DNA of 64,000 nucleotides, taken from assembly GCA_000499405.2 (NCBI GenBank), contig HG738137.1, positions 25,907,832-25,971,831 of the forward strand, in the 5' to 3' direction. The translations under genes and the position numbers were made by a program. Numbering within the stretch: the stretch's first letter is position 1; each line of letters starts with the position of its first letter. Below, piece after piece: positions 12,701 to 25,900 of the stretch. The notes under the pieces were generated by a model. That model saw only the letters and a list, made by a program, of their open reading frames with translations. It ran no database searches and was not told the origin of the DNA. Origin of the DNA: Onchocerca volvulus. Its lineage: Eukaryota; Nematoda; Chromadorea; Rhabditida; Onchocercidae.

Positions 12701-12811
12701 GGAGCGCAATCTTGTCAACAAGCCATGATACCAGCATTCCAGTCCCAAAACAACTTCGTTTGAGGGACGTGGTATATCATAGGTTGGCATAATTGTCGCA
12801 AGTAGTGACAT
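6768..12811 (-). CDS. BCAR3/SH2D3 (NSP) family adaptor: SH2 plus Cdc25-like domain
   Basis: Complete 647-residue gene of 11 exons: 12668-12811, 11808-11930, 10844-11045, 10329-10522, 9708-10174, 9239-9341, 8932-9017, 8734-8782, 8476-8598, 7312-7522, 6768-7009. Phases agree at every junction and the sum is 1944 nt. Residues about 27-120 form an SH2 domain: WYHGLL start, then GDFL|VRDS across the first intron, which keeps the phosphotyrosine-binding Arg, then VSDLITFY. Residues about 130-370 are a Ser/Pro-rich linker. Residues about 375-647 form the catalytically dead RasGEF-like fold of NSP proteins, with LILLPHGQNVRNDLLER, GNAFSFLTLFDAL and STEFSLKLLFGSKG. In vertebrates this fold binds the FAT domain of p130Cas, linking phosphotyrosine signals to adhesion and Rap/Rac. 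Size falls between SH2D3A and BCAR3. Oddities are a GC donor in the last intron and rDNA in the intron at 7523-8475. Confidence 0.88.
7507..7537. repeat. Exon/intron-boundary segment, copy 1 (functional splice acceptor)
   Basis: The segment GGAATAGTAGATTTTACCTG followed by CAGCACTTACTGATTCTAT covers the 5' end of the BCAR3-like exon 7312-7522 and its 3' splice site on the minus strand. A near-identical copy lies at 7901-7937, on the other side of the rDNA fragment. Copy 1 has three extra bases (TAG) and one base difference (CACTT versus CGCTT). Confidence 0.8.
7722..7897 (+). rRNA. Diverged fragment of 28S rDNA inside a BCAR3-like intron
   Basis: The plus strand contains TCATCGGTGAGACCCC, GGCGCTGGTTGATA, GACAGTAGGACGGTGGCCAT, CGCTAAGGAGTGTGTAACAA, then AATCAACTAG and GAAAATGGATGGCGCT in the order and spacing of a conserved core segment of eukaryotic large-subunit rRNA. 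It has base changes from the universal core (for example GTAACAACCCATTTGCC instead of the usual GTAACAACTCACCTGCC), so it is a non-functional copy of about 170 bp. It is antisense to the host gene. Exact ends are approximate; only the central 150 bp are unmistakable. Confidence 0.85.
7901..7937. repeat. Exon/intron-boundary segment, copy 2 (duplicate beyond the rDNA)
   Basis: This is the second copy of the segment described at 7507. It reproduces about 14 bases of BCAR3-like exon, the AG acceptor and about 15 intron bases. On the minus strand it therefore offers a decoy 3' splice site about 390 bp before the true one. The two copies flank an insert of about 360 bp that includes the 28S fragment. 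Confidence 0.75.
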
Positions 12812-12825
12812 TCATCTGAAAACTT
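12812..12825 (-). promoter_or_regulatory. Probable SL trans-splice acceptor of the BCAR3-like gene
   Basis: On the minus strand, AAAGTTTTCAG ends at 12816 and is followed by ATGA and then the ATG at 12811. The TGA immediately before the ATG is in frame, so the acceptor cannot join an upstream coding exon in that frame. A consensus TTTTCAG four bases before a start codon is the usual arrangement for spliced-leader addition in nematodes. No upstream coding exon is seen. Confidence 0.5.
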
Positions 12826-15800
12826 TTGAAAATGGGAGGTTTTTGCGAGTTTATTGCTGAAGTTGAGATTCATGATGAATTCGTGCAATTCGATACAATA
12901 AGCTCCAGGAAAGGAGATGGCTGTGCAAGACATTAGATAGATGCAAATGAGATACGAAGGTGTCAATTTGTCGCAATCCTCAGTGTCATCCTAATACCAG
13001 TCTTTCAACGGGATCCAATTAATAATTAGATGACATTGGCAAATCCAATTAACATAAAGCATTCAGAAAGACAAATGAAAAGAATGACAGATACGATCTG
13101 TAGTAGAAACGACAGGCATCTTACGAAAATTGTTGAACTAAAGAGCTTCAACGTCGCTAAAATACCTTTTGCCTAAAAAGTTTCCGGTAATGAATTACCG
13201 TTTACTGCTATTGGGTTTAGTACGGTTAGGAGGAAATCCTAAGTAAACAATGTGATGCAAAGATGACAAAATAAACAAGAATTTTAACTTCCCTGCTCTC
13301 CGAATAAATTACCTCCGATTATGTCCTCTGTTCACTAAATTGCAATCGATGATAAGAAGTTTCTTTATCAATGAGATGATGATGTTTATCATCGTATCGA
13401 GGACTAACAATAGTGTCGCACATTCATCGTCACCCTTTAGGGGTTAGTGTTGATTGCGGATTTTATTAAAAATAGAGCAATATATTCGTTGAAATTTAGA
13501 GATATCATTTCACATAGGATATTTATTCGTGTTAAGATCTTATCAATACCGAAAATTTTGATTTCTTAGTGAATCCTCGAATTGAGTTTGAAATTATAAT
13601 AAGATATTGTTCGAATATATTTAACCGAGGATATTTCCCAATGTAACTAATCCATAATTCCAGTTTCAAACTCTCTAATTCATGAGATCTATCCGAAATT
13701 GGTCAAATAAACTCTATTCAATTTTAATTTGTTTCAAAAATTGAGTAATACGATTTAATCATATGAATTGAGCAGTTTTGAATGAAAAAACAAAATGGGA
13801 ATTCTTTTAATCCGACGGTCTTTGTTGCAAGATTAAAGAATCTGAAAAGGTTGAAAATGTTGGAAAAATTCTTCATTTTTTGAAAATTATTTGCTCAATA
13901 AAAAAAGAAAAAAAAAAAAAAAAAAGAGGAAATCAGATGATTTTGTAACTTCTAAGAAAAACTGAAATCGAAGTCTGAACTTTGGAAATAACAACTAAGA
14001 TAAACATTAACCGTGGATTCAACGTAATGATCCTCTAGAAGATAAACCCAGTTCTGGTTGCAGGATTGATGATATACAAAGAGCTCTATTAAGCAACGGG
14101 TTTAATAGTGAATTGGAAATCGCGCCGCATGTCGCAAACTATATTATCGGTCATTATTGAATAGAAATAATCCGTTATGAAAATGCACTTGAATCGTTTT
14201 CCAAAAAACCTGTCGATGGATGTTTTGAGAAAATAATGATACGACGGGAGCAAGTCGCACATCAAATTATATTATTCTCTCAAAAATCAGAAGGAGATAA
14301 AGCGATCAGAAAGTAAAGATCGCAACAATGAACAATTTTAATGATAACTGAAGGTCAAAAGTTTGACTGCATCTAAATGGACACCATATTCTACTTATCG
14401 TAGAAAGCTAAGTTAACCGTATCTAAGGAATAGCATACATTTATGATCAATCAGCAAAGGAAAAAAAGCAGAAATGGATCCATAAAGCAAGGTGTGCTTT
14501 GAAGATCAATTTATGAGTTGAAGTAAAAAGTCAGCTGTGACTGTCATCAAGAAAGTGTTTATAAGGAAGGCGATGATCCATATCAGCTATTAAGCCTAAA
14601 AAATGAATTGTTTGTATGGATGAAAAAACGCTAAAAAACGAGTTTGAAATTTTAATCAAACTCCTTCCTCCCTTTGATCTACATAGCAAGCTGAATGATG
14701 GTGCAGTAACAGCCTGATGATCGTAAATCTGCCCGTCCGATGTTTCATTTCAGGAAATAATTCTTCTGAGAGCATGAATCATTCCACAAACATACGATTC
14801 CTGGATGTAGCTGATGAATCTCTTGTTTATATAAAATAGCTTTTTAAAGTTACTAACGAATGCTCCAAATGTCATCAATTTTTCTTACGAGCGGAACTAA
14901 TGATGCATTAGGTTGACCCTGTTTCGAGGCCTTTTTCATAATGATGGCAATAGAAAATGACCTCGATCAATAATGATATTGAATGTCATATTAGTTTTTT
15001 TTTTCATTAAATAAAACTCATAGACACATACATTAAAAGCTTCTGTGTTCATCGAACAGCCTTTATTTTTCTTTTTTATTAGCCAATTCAGACGTTGGAT
15101 CACTGAAAACATTTCTTCAGCATAATGCTCGTTACAAACCTGAAAGTTTTATATTTAATGGCTAGTAGCATCGTGAAACCAAGTTTTGTCGCAAATTATT
15201 ATCAGTTATTAAAATATGAATGCCCATCTTTACGTGTGTCGCATCACATGGAATAAGTTATGCGAGCTATGGTCGCTATCACTAATCATTGCCAAATCGA
15301 TTTCAAAACCAATTCGTAATAATGAATTCCGAATAAATTTCTAAAAAACTTTCCCAACAAAATGGAAATTTTTGTACAAATAGAAAGATGAAATGAGCGA
15401 CTGAATGCACAATGGATTGATGTCGTATCAACTATAGCTAACGAAAACTGATACTGTCAACTTATTAGATGGATATTTAGGAATGGCAAGAAGTTACCAT
15501 TTAGAAATATTTGTTTTTCTAAATTTATGCAAATTTTCGTAATTAAAAACCAGAGAAAACTTTCTGCAACAGGAAATTCCACCGGTCTGCAAAGTTTGTT
15601 GGGAATAGGTTTCTATATCGAAATTCCGCGACGATTGGACCTGTCGAAAAATTGACCAAACAATTTGAATAAAGAGGAATGTCTGTACCGGCCGCATCCA
15701 TTTTTTGCGATGTCTGGAAGGGAGAAGGAGTATTCGTTGGAATGCTTGCTTATATGAGAGAGATATTCGCTGATTAATAGCATCGAAATGAGGAAGTTTT

Positions 15801-16736
15801 TTTCATTCCTGATTTTTTTTTTTTTTTTTGGTACAAATGGCATGTTTGGATTATGAAAATATCATGGAAATATTAAAATATTAAAAAAAAAAAAAAGCAT
15901 TTTGATTCTTTTTTGGATTTTGCTTTTGTTCACTTCACTTAAACATGGAATGAACATCAGGCTGTGAGCCTAACGTTTCTTTGCAGACCTTTACTTCTCC
16001 ATTTCTGAAGCCATACTTCGGAAAAGAACTATTAGAGCCTTATTTTTTCATTTAAACTATAAATTTTGTTTGTCTATCACAAATCAGTCATTAAAAAATT
16101 GGAATGATAATTTGAATAAAAATTCAAAATATGTAATCAAATAATGTTGAATTGAAATAATTTATCTGCAAGAATTTCCGTTTATTTTTATAATACAGTT
16201 TCCATACGGTAATCGATATCAAGCGACTATATAGTAATAATTTATTTTATCTATACATCTATTTTCGTGCACCGAAACACTAGTCTTCGAGTGAACAGCA
16301 CATTTCCACTTACGTGTAATAAATATGGCGTAAGGCTTTCTGGAAGAGTAACACTCGTTTCATCTCCTTAAAATCATCAGTGTCCTTCAGAATAATGAAA
16401 TATGAAACAGAAGTACCCATCTCTCCATCTATCTCTCAAACTTCGATACATTAAAATGCTGAATCGTACAATGAATGAGAAGCAATCACAATTATCACAA
16501 CTTTTAGTCTCTTGATAATGAAGTAGGGTTTAGTGGTTGTTATTCTGAGGAAATTTTAGAAGGATGAAGAGCTTTGTAGTGTTTCATCATGTATCCCACG
16601 TGGATTCTGTATTTCTCCTCATTTCTCAGATATCTCAGAATAAAAATTCCAATCCTAACTGACATGTTCGATGAAACTCCACCTCAAAAAAAAAAAAATC
16701 GAGGAAATGTCCGAGAAAAAACAAAGCTATCCATCT

Positions 16737-16752
16737 GTATGTGTATGTGTAT

Positions 16753-16784
<32 letters not shown>

Positions 16785-16827
16785 CTGTGTCTGTGTGTCT
16801 CTGTATGTGTATGTTTGTGTTGTGTAT
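16737..16827. repeat. TG/TATG microsatellite
   Basis: About 90 bp of compound GTGTAT, GT and CTGT repeats. It creates spurious long open frames on both strands (Cys/Val/Met-rich on +, His/Thr-rich on -). Confidence 0.9.
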
Positions 16828-17347
16828 ATGGTTGACCATCAATGATTTATTTGACTTTGCATTTGCAATTGCTTGCAAATGCAAAATTGCACTCCGCATT
16901 ACCCATTATAGTATTCTTTTAAATGACTTCATTGAAAAAATTCGGCCGGAAATGAGTGATTTTTATACATTCAAATTACAATTTTAAAATTACGAGGGAA
17001 ATTTTGCTTCAATTCAATCTCCCTCCTATGATGGGAAACGAGAGAGCTGAAAAAGTTTATCAGGAATTTCCAATATTTGTATTCATACAAAGTTTTGCGC
17101 ACCTATCGACAAAGACCTATTGCGTTTCTCGTTCCTCCACAATTCCCTCATCCATCGTTTGTTGTGCTCATCGCAACATATCAAATGGCTTCTGGACTAT
17201 TTCTCGATTCCTACATTTTGTCTTCTTTGAATATTTTCTCTGATTTGTTTCGTTTAATTTTCAAACGCATAAATTGCAAAGCTGATATTTCCAAGATGCT
17301 TCGGTACACTTCAATATGCCGTGCGTAATTTCATACATAAGTTATGA

Positions 17348-17374
17348 AACTTCAACTTCAACTTCAACTTCAAA
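17348..17374. repeat. CTTCAA hexanucleotide tract
   Basis: Four consecutive CTTCAA units in intergenic DNA. Confidence 0.8.
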
Positions 17375-17555
17375 CTCCTTTTTCGCTGCACTGCTTCAAA
17401 ATGCGTCGCAACAACTTTCAAACCCATTTTGTTTAATCTAACAGATGAGTTTTCTAGCCAGAACAAAATATGCTTGTGAAATTTCTGAAATAAATACCTT
17501 GTTATGCTTTGGAATTCCGTACTGCGATAAAACTGTCTTATGATAAGTAAACAAT

Positions 17556-17656
17556 TGAAATGGAGAATTTGGAGGACTGAGATATTTTTGAAATGGAGAA
17601 TTTGAGGATTGAAATATTTTTGAAATAGAGCATTTGGAGGACTGAGATATTTTTTT
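17556..17656. repeat. Minisatellite, three copies of a 32-34 bp unit
   Basis: The unit begins TGAAATGGAGAATTTGGAGG and ends GATATTTT. Three tandem copies occur with a few substitutions and a one-base deletion in the middle copy. The opposite strand reads as an S-I-S-K-I-F-Q-S-S-type repeat peptide, but no gene context supports translation. Confidence 0.8.
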
Positions 17657-19758
17657 CAATTTGAGACTAATTTTGAGTTTCTTCTCCTTGCCATATTCAA
17701 GAGAACGACAATTTCCTAAATCCATCACCGTGGCATGATGTAAAACATTTCAAAAAATTGCATCAATAATCAATAATATGTAATGAAAAAGACTCGATAA
17801 CAATTATGGGGTGAGAAGTATGCTCGCAATTATTCATTTGTGCTAAAAAAATGATCGTACTATCAAAAGTTGAAGAGAAAATTATGAAGAAAGTATGATA
17901 AAGTCATTGAAGAGAAAGCTGAAGAGAAGTGAGAAAAACGAAAGATAAAAAGATAAAATGATATGTGGACGGACGTTTTGAGACACGAAGATTGAGATTA
18001 GTTCGAAAACACAATTAAAAAGAAATAGAATGGAAGAAATTGAACGATACGAAGGAAATATTAGGAGCCTTCCTAATGAAGCCATTTGTCATATTCTACG
18101 CATAATGGTAACAGAGAGGTCATTGACAATCTCAAATGTAAACAGAGAATGTCATCTGAGTGATTGACAACAACAATGACACTGTCCTTCACTGCTGGAT
18201 GACATCTCCAAGCAATGGTCAACTCACATTCGACATGCCTTTTTTCACATTCAAGCAATCACATTTCTCTGATTTCAGTGCATTGGGAGAAGGCGATCGA
18301 ACAGCTTACGAATAAGATATCTGTTTCCTGCGACTGCGTGCGTCATCAAACCCATCCGTCTTTTCGATTGCTACGCATTCAGAATCCTTCCATCACTCGC
18401 TGATTCTCTTTCCAAAGCAACTTCAAACGTCTAACAAATCAGCTTTTTTCTCTTCATGCAATACTGAAATGAACAATTCCTCTTCAATACAATATTTGAA
18501 GCGGCCGTTCGAGACAGTTCTCAGCATTGCTTCTTACTTTAATCGTAGGATCATCGCGAATGTTCGCATAACTTCTATCTCTCTGTGCTTCTTCCTGATG
18601 AAGAGATTTCGCTCTTATCACTCATACCACAATATTACTTTGCGATATATGCAATCATCATCTAGTTTCTGTTGATGTGTGTAGTCGCACACATGCACTT
18701 CCATAATCGAATTCGCTTTCACTAGCAATAGTTTTAAGACAATTAAATGCAGACAAGAAGTTGGATATTTTTCAATTGCAACAGAATTAAGGATGGATAG
18801 AATGCAATGATTGATAGTTTCATCAATCTTCGATCTCTATAAATTACGAAAATTATCGATTCTCGTCTTGTCAATGTTAGTTTTTTTTTCTTTTTTTTTT
18901 TTGTGGAGAAAACATCAATAATGCCTCTGATCTGATGAAGTGGAAAGCAAGGGATGAGGAGAGAGAAGATGGACAATACTACTGGACAATTGGACAAGGC
19001 GAGAGATGCGCTTAGAAAGGAGAATGAAAGGAAAGCGAAAAGTCTGGAAATTTGATAGACGCTAGTGAAGGGAAGAAAATACATCTTTCGGCAACATCGA
19101 ATTTCACATGAAAATTTATCTTAAACTTAGAAATGGAAGGATGTAATCTTCAATTTGAAAAGCGGTGATTCATCATGCGCTGACTCAAAATCTCATGAAT
19201 CACTCCACTGCTTTTCATAATGCATCTGATTCTGTTTCAATTGTCTATGAAAGACTCTGCACTTCATCAGAAAATGGCTGATTCAATCATCGATGTATCA
19301 GCGCATCTTCGTAATCATCTAATGGTATCCGTCTGTGCTGAAAAGTCATCCTTCAAGAGATAGATGATCTTCTACTGTCCCTCTTACCTGCCTGATGCCA
19401 TAAAATGAAATCACATGGATAAAATGAGTAAATACCATTTCGATTGATGATACGTTGAACAAAATGTATCGAATTAATACTGAAGTATAAGTGAATGATC
19501 AGTTGAGAGAACTGTTTGGAAGCATTGAATGCATGAATGCAAAATTAAAATGTTGCAAAATGGGCACTGAAACTGTTCATAGCATATGAATGGTATACCG
19601 AATCTCGCCATATATACGTGACATCACGACACGTGTCACAAAACGAATGAACTCTCGACTATGGCAGGATGAAGTTGTATGTCGTTCCTTTCACATATTT
19701 ATATGAATGAATAATATATTGTGTTTTTTGTTGACGACTAGCTATGAACCAGACTTGC

Positions 19759-19956
19759 CTATATAAATAAAAATGTAAATGTTCGTTTATTCAAAATTAT
19801 AAATCTCTGAAAGCTTCTTAAACAGCCATCTTATCTATAAAGAAATACGCGCCTATTCGAATGCAACGTTGCATTGTGATTTCAAAACAATCGGTGAAAA
19901 ACGTGAAATTTTGTCTGGAAATGAACAACGAACATTTACATTTTTATTTTGTATAG
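19759..19956. mobile_element. MITE-like element with about 30-bp terminal inverted repeats
   Basis: The left arm 19759-19787 reads CTATATAAATAAAAATGTAA then ATGTTCGTT. The right arm 19927-19956 is its reverse complement apart from about two changes (CTATACAAAATAAAAATGTA then AATGTTCGTT on the opposite strand). The arms enclose about 140 bp with no ORF, giving a compact element of about 198 bp. Size, AT content and terminal inverted repeats fit a non-autonomous DNA transposon. The superfamily and the true outer ends (the arms may extend a little further out) are not determined. Confidence 0.6.
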
Positions 19957-22900
19957 AAATAGTGATTCGACAAAATTGATGAGAAAAATCGAACTACTTT
20001 GAAGGAATTTATGGAATTCAAAGTTAAATGAAGAAAATGGAAGCAAAAGGAAGGTTGCAGAAGTTGAGTCAAATTGAATAAGATTAAAGATACTTGCAAT
20101 ATTTCAAGGGAGATTGGAGTAAAAAAATTGGATCGTTCCATAAATTAATTAAATATGCATATTTCAACGATAAATATGAACTATTCTCGACATATAGAAT
20201 TTATATTTTAGAAACGAGACATGCGGATTTCCTTCATTATTATCATCGCTCTCTCTTCTGCCAACAGTTAAATCTCAGTTTTGAACTTATTTAATTTTCG
20301 TGACCCTGCAAAGATACGCTCCAAACAACTATCAAGTTGGATTTATGAGCAATGTTAAATGATAGGACATGATAAGGTCTCATTAGTATGCTCAGACTTT
20401 TTACGACTTTTAATGATCCATTCCGCTTGTCAGATATGATACGTCTTCATCCAACAATGTGCTTCATCAGAATAATCTTTTCGGAATCTCTATATTATCC
20501 TATCGTTATTAATATTAATTATTTGATCTCGCAGTATGGTTACAATATGTGCAGATTGATATTACGTCCAGATATCACATATAGATATCACGTATAATAA
20601 GGAAAAAATGATAAAAATAAAAAGCAGAAAAAGTGATATAAAAAAATAGAAAGCTTGGCATTATCATTATTGAGATGAGATAAATATCGATCATATGATA
20701 ATAGAGAAAGTATCGATGAATGCTACCATTAATATTTTTAATCTATCCACTGTAAAGTCATCTTTGAAGGAAAATCACTTTAGAAAATGAGTATGTAAGA
20801 CAGATTCAGCGCTAAATGATTCATTTCATGATGTCAATACTTGAATACAAAGATGTTTTTCAAGTTGATTCAACGTTACAACTAATGATTCATCCTAAAA
20901 TATATCATTTTCAGTTCCATTTCAAGTTAGTTACGTTACTTCTTTTTTCATCTATTTTCATTTATTCGCTGAACGAAATTTCCCATGTAACGAAATACTT
21001 TCTGTAAATTTTCTTCACAATTATGGATAAGAATGCAAATCTATGGTATATTTTTAAATAGTCTGAATATCATTAGTCCCATGAGAGCTGCAACTTTTTC
21101 TCGTATGAATCCTGATTCCGGTGATATTTCATCGGACAAAACCACTCTACTAAGTTGAAATTTGAAAGAGGTTAGAAAGATGGATGCTAATAAGTAGTAA
21201 TACTCTCTCCTTGTGACTACTTGTCCAATAATGCGACAATTGTCGATTATTGTCATCTATTTGTTGCAAGAAATAATCTCAGTCTAAGCATTTGGGAAAA
21301 GTTAGCTGATCTCTTTCAGTTCTTTCAAAGACCGAAAAAAGAATAAAGGGAAATTTTTGACAATTAACCGTCAGCTTATTTTCCCAACAAATATCCAAAG
21401 TAAGTAATCATTGCAAAAATTAATTTTTTTTTCTTTAAATATTGTATATTTCTTTTGAAAAGCCGTAGCTTATTTCATTTCTGTTTTAAGATTTATGTCC
21501 ATTTTAAACTCAAACTTGGTTTCAAGCAAAATTAATTCCGAAGGAAGTAAGTATTAGCTTAAAATCCACCTTTTAGAAAATATTTTTGATCATTGTAATG
21601 AGAAATAAAATATTGAAATGAGAACAAATTGGAAATCTGTTACTTGATCTAAGAACTATTCACATTGCAATGAACGATTTAAATGAACTCATTTTCATTT
21701 CTAAGGTCTGAGATTTCTCGGCTTCATTTTTTTAAAACTTAAACACTTTATAAAACAAATTTTGTGAATTGCCTGCATTGTTAAATACTTAACTGTAGCC
21801 GGCAGATAAGTATACATTCGCATGAGTAATGATGAAAATCCAGAAATATTGTTGAAGTTTGACATAAAGCATGCAACTGAAAAGGAAATGAAATACTGAA
21901 TAATCTAATTCGGATAAATAAGCAACTTTATTGGATATAATAAAGAATTTTGAAGTTTCGGGAATAATTTCATGTCTCAATACTTTAGGATTTCTGTATT
22001 GGCCGAAAATGATCAGAAATGGTCATTTGTCCATTTCAGAGTAGAACACTGAAATGATTAGGGTTTGTCCTGTCTTATAGATGAGAAAAAGATGACGCAA
22101 TCTAGCCTAAAATTATCGCTCAATGTGTTAATTTTTATCTATTCAAATCCCTGCAGGCTATTAAATTCTATCCTGTGAAATATTCGCCAAATTTAATTTA
22201 ATTTAAATTTCTCTTTTCGAAATTGATGAAAAGAAACAGATAAATAAAACGATGCAACAATTTTACTGATCTTATTATCAAGTACAGTGAGAGCAACATT
22301 TATACTTTTTTCATTTCTAAAGTTTTTTATTAAAGTGCATTGATTGTTTACACTTACTTCCAATGATTATACATGGCAACTGTTAGCATCGAAATGATTC
22401 ACAACAAAAGTGAATCAATCGAATCTATGCCAATCAGAAATGAATTTCAACGCTTGCTTTGAAATTTCCGTTGTCGTAATAATCTAAAGCTGACGCGTTG
22501 CGAAATTCAAATCGTTGCGTTGTTTTTTTTTCGATAAACGAAGATATTCGTCAAATCTGCTTCTTATTTTCTGCATTACTTTGAGAGAGTTGAAATGTAG
22601 TTGTTCAATGAATGCGTCAGTAAAATTTTCCTCTCTACTCCTGTTTTTTTAGCGAAACTTGCGAAATCTCTCAGTTTATCTTCTTTCAAGTGAATGTGAT
22701 TTGAGACGCTTGATAAAGTTTCTCGATAAAGGCTTAGCAGCAGCTCATTTCGAGAATTTTGATGATGCAGAATAAAATTGATTGAATTTTGAAAATTTGT
22801 AATTTATCAAAATTTTTGCCATTTAGCAGAATAGGACGGCCATTATAAATGTGACAGCCATTATAAATGCCAAAAATAATTGGCTTTTTGAGCGAAGCTT

Positions 22901-25900
22901 CATGAATTCTTTCATTACTAATATTTTTTCACTGACAATTATTCATCCATTTTATATTTTTCTTTTTCGCGTTAATTCAAATTATAAACAACGTGGGGAG
23001 GAAAAAGTATTACTTTTTTCATCAAACGATGGCAATTTTATGGCTGTCATGCAATCGTTGATAATCTATGGAATTTCTGGGACATTTCTAACTTTTTAAA
23101 ACTTTGGAACATATTTTACAAAATATTTGGTTCCATGTTATTGGTTTCCATCCGATCTTGTCTCATTTTTAACAATTTCAGTTCAGTTTCAAATTCATTA
23201 AATTGGAATTTAGTTTGATCTTTTGTTTTTTTTTTTTTTTTTCACCATTAAAAAGCTCCCAAAATTATCAATGATTCATCAGAAATAAGGTAACATCACT
23301 TTCTATTCGTTGGTACCAATAAATTTTGATAACTTCTAAGAAGAAAAAAGTCAGTTAAAAATATCAAAAATGCTTTGCAATTGGGTCGATTTTTCTTTAC
23401 TATATCTTTGAGGCAACAACTGGGAAAGAATGAAGGCATTAATAGTGGATTTATATTCTACATCAATCCGTTTTTCTATGTCCGATCCATTTATTTTGAT
23501 TCATTAATTTTGATCATTGAAAGATAAAAATATATTTGATTCTTGGGAAACGGTGTAATAGGATAGCTTAGATAGAATCGGTTGATTTGCGGCAACATTC
23601 GCAAATGGAATTAATTATTCGATTTGAAAGGAGAGAATTAAGCGGGTCATTTTTATTTTCGCAATGATAAAGCATAAAGGAAAGAGAGTAATTCAATTTC
23701 TTACTGAAAATATTGCTCATTCTGTTTCATTGAATATTTTGAAATTTCTTGCACAATTCGGAAGCAAACGTTTCTCTCATTCCTAACCATCTAAGAATAT
23801 CAATTACTGAAATGTCAAAAGAATCGTAGGAATATCAAAGTTCCAGAGATTATGAAAGTTCTCAATTTTATAAGGAATGACAGTGTGTTTTTAAACATTA
23901 CTAAAAGGAGTGTGAATAATGAATCTAATTGGCTCAGTAATTGAGAGATTCAGTTTCTAATTCTGAATTCCATTTTGCGCTGTAGATTCTTAAGTTTTCC
24001 ACATTTCTAATGCAGTTTAACAAAAATTTGGCCGATTTGTTATGAAAGTTGTCATTATAATATAATATTGCGATTCATACAAATTACAATTTACATTTGA
24101 TTACATTAGAACTATACTACTTTTCTGCTCTTGAAATCAGAATTTGAAAGCATCTCTCATAATCTTTTTGCAGACAATTGAGACTCGGTCAAAAAGTTCA
24201 GAAAAAATACTTTATAATTGCCATCTTTCGGATTTCTAACAGTTAGATGTCAAATAGTTGTAAAAACAATGTTTAAATATGCATTCTCAAGAATAGGAAT
24301 ACTAGAAATCATAATCGGAAATGAATCGTTACAAGCATTAAGATTTCAAGTTTTCCGAAGATGAAATTGTTGAAAATAGCTAGAAAATTATAGCAAGAGT
24401 GATCTCATCCGAATGAAAAAAACTGCAGAAAAGATGTTCGTAACTTCTTTGCAATGAGAAAATCCGATGTTATTTTTTCTTAAAATATTAGTTCCCAAAT
24501 ATATTGAGTTGAGAATTTTTCGATCATCTCACTAACAGGTCATTCTTCGTAGAATTGCATATTTTTTAAGCTGGTCGATCAGCTAATTACACGATAAATT
24601 AATTAACTTGCGTATCGTTATGCGACAAATATGTTAAAAATTATTCATGGATGTTTTTTTTTCTTTGCCTATTTAAATTTGTCTGCAAGACTGTAAAATA
24701 TTTTCAACATTGTTAAAAAAATTTAATTCGAAGGAATTTCAGGTTAATAAGAATTTGTTGAATTTTTGGGGCAAATTGTTTGAAGTCAAAAGACGGAATC
24801 TCGTAATGCTAGAAAGCTTCAAATCAGAATCGGATTCCAATAATGAAAAATACATCTTGGCAGAAAATACTGATACGGATAACGATGATAATTTCGTTAC
24901 ACCATTAGCGAGATCATTTGCTTCTGCGAAGTGGCACGATAAACGGAATATGTAATTTTTTTTATGAATATTCATGAATAATTATTGCTGTAGAACTTTG
25001 CATCTTTCTTGGAAATTAAGTTTTTAGCAAACTTAGACAGTAAAGATTCAGTTATTTTGAGATATTGAAAATGAAAGGAAAGTAACAAAGCTGATCGCAT
25101 ATAATTCATGGCTTCCATCAAAAATCGCTGATCTTTATCCAATGAAGGAAAAGCATTAAGTGAATTTCGAGATTGAGTGATTTGCATAATTAGTGACTTG
25201 CAATTTATTATTCTTCTTGTAAAAATAATTCGGAATATTATGAAGACATTTCTAAGGATTCTATCTTACCTCAATGTTTATTACGAATTTTCATCATTAT
25301 CATTTCTCGATATTTTAGCTCTTTCTTGAAAATGATCTCTAAGACCACTCTTATCAATCTGAAATTATATGCTCCAGAAGAAGACTTATTACAAGTTTAC
25401 AAAGTGTCCAAAAATACGAACTTGTGCCTTTTCATTCTTTCTTCCAAATTTTCTCCCAAAGCAATTGATAGATCTGATCACAACGATGATATTTATGACT
25501 CTTTTAGCCACCTGCTCTACAATTTGCTTTAAGCATAAAAATTCGCATTATAAGATGAAATTTCTCAAATTTTTGTCCCACTGTTAAATGAAAAACTCTT
25601 TGAACGAAGGAGGTTCGGTAGATTGCAAAAGTCCATTTCTTATCATCGCCCAATTCTGTTGATTTCCAAATTTATGTAAATATCAGTATCCTTCAAAGAA
25701 TTTCCAAGAGTATTCGTGTCCTCTCGAAGATCTCTTCTCTTTCATATCTTCAGAAGTAAAAAAAAAAGTTCTGCTTATAAAATCTAATTCATGACAATGA
25801 ACAGAGCCATCCAGTATGCGAAATGGAAGGTTGCAGCTTTTTTTCCTCCAAAAATGTGTGTTTCTATTAAATTAATTAAGAGAGTCAAATTAGGTAGCAA

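Noticed and set aside
16589..16987. 132-codon plus frame and the opposite 71-codon minus frame
   Set aside because: Both are created by the TG/TATG microsatellite (Cys-Val-Cys and His-Thr runs).
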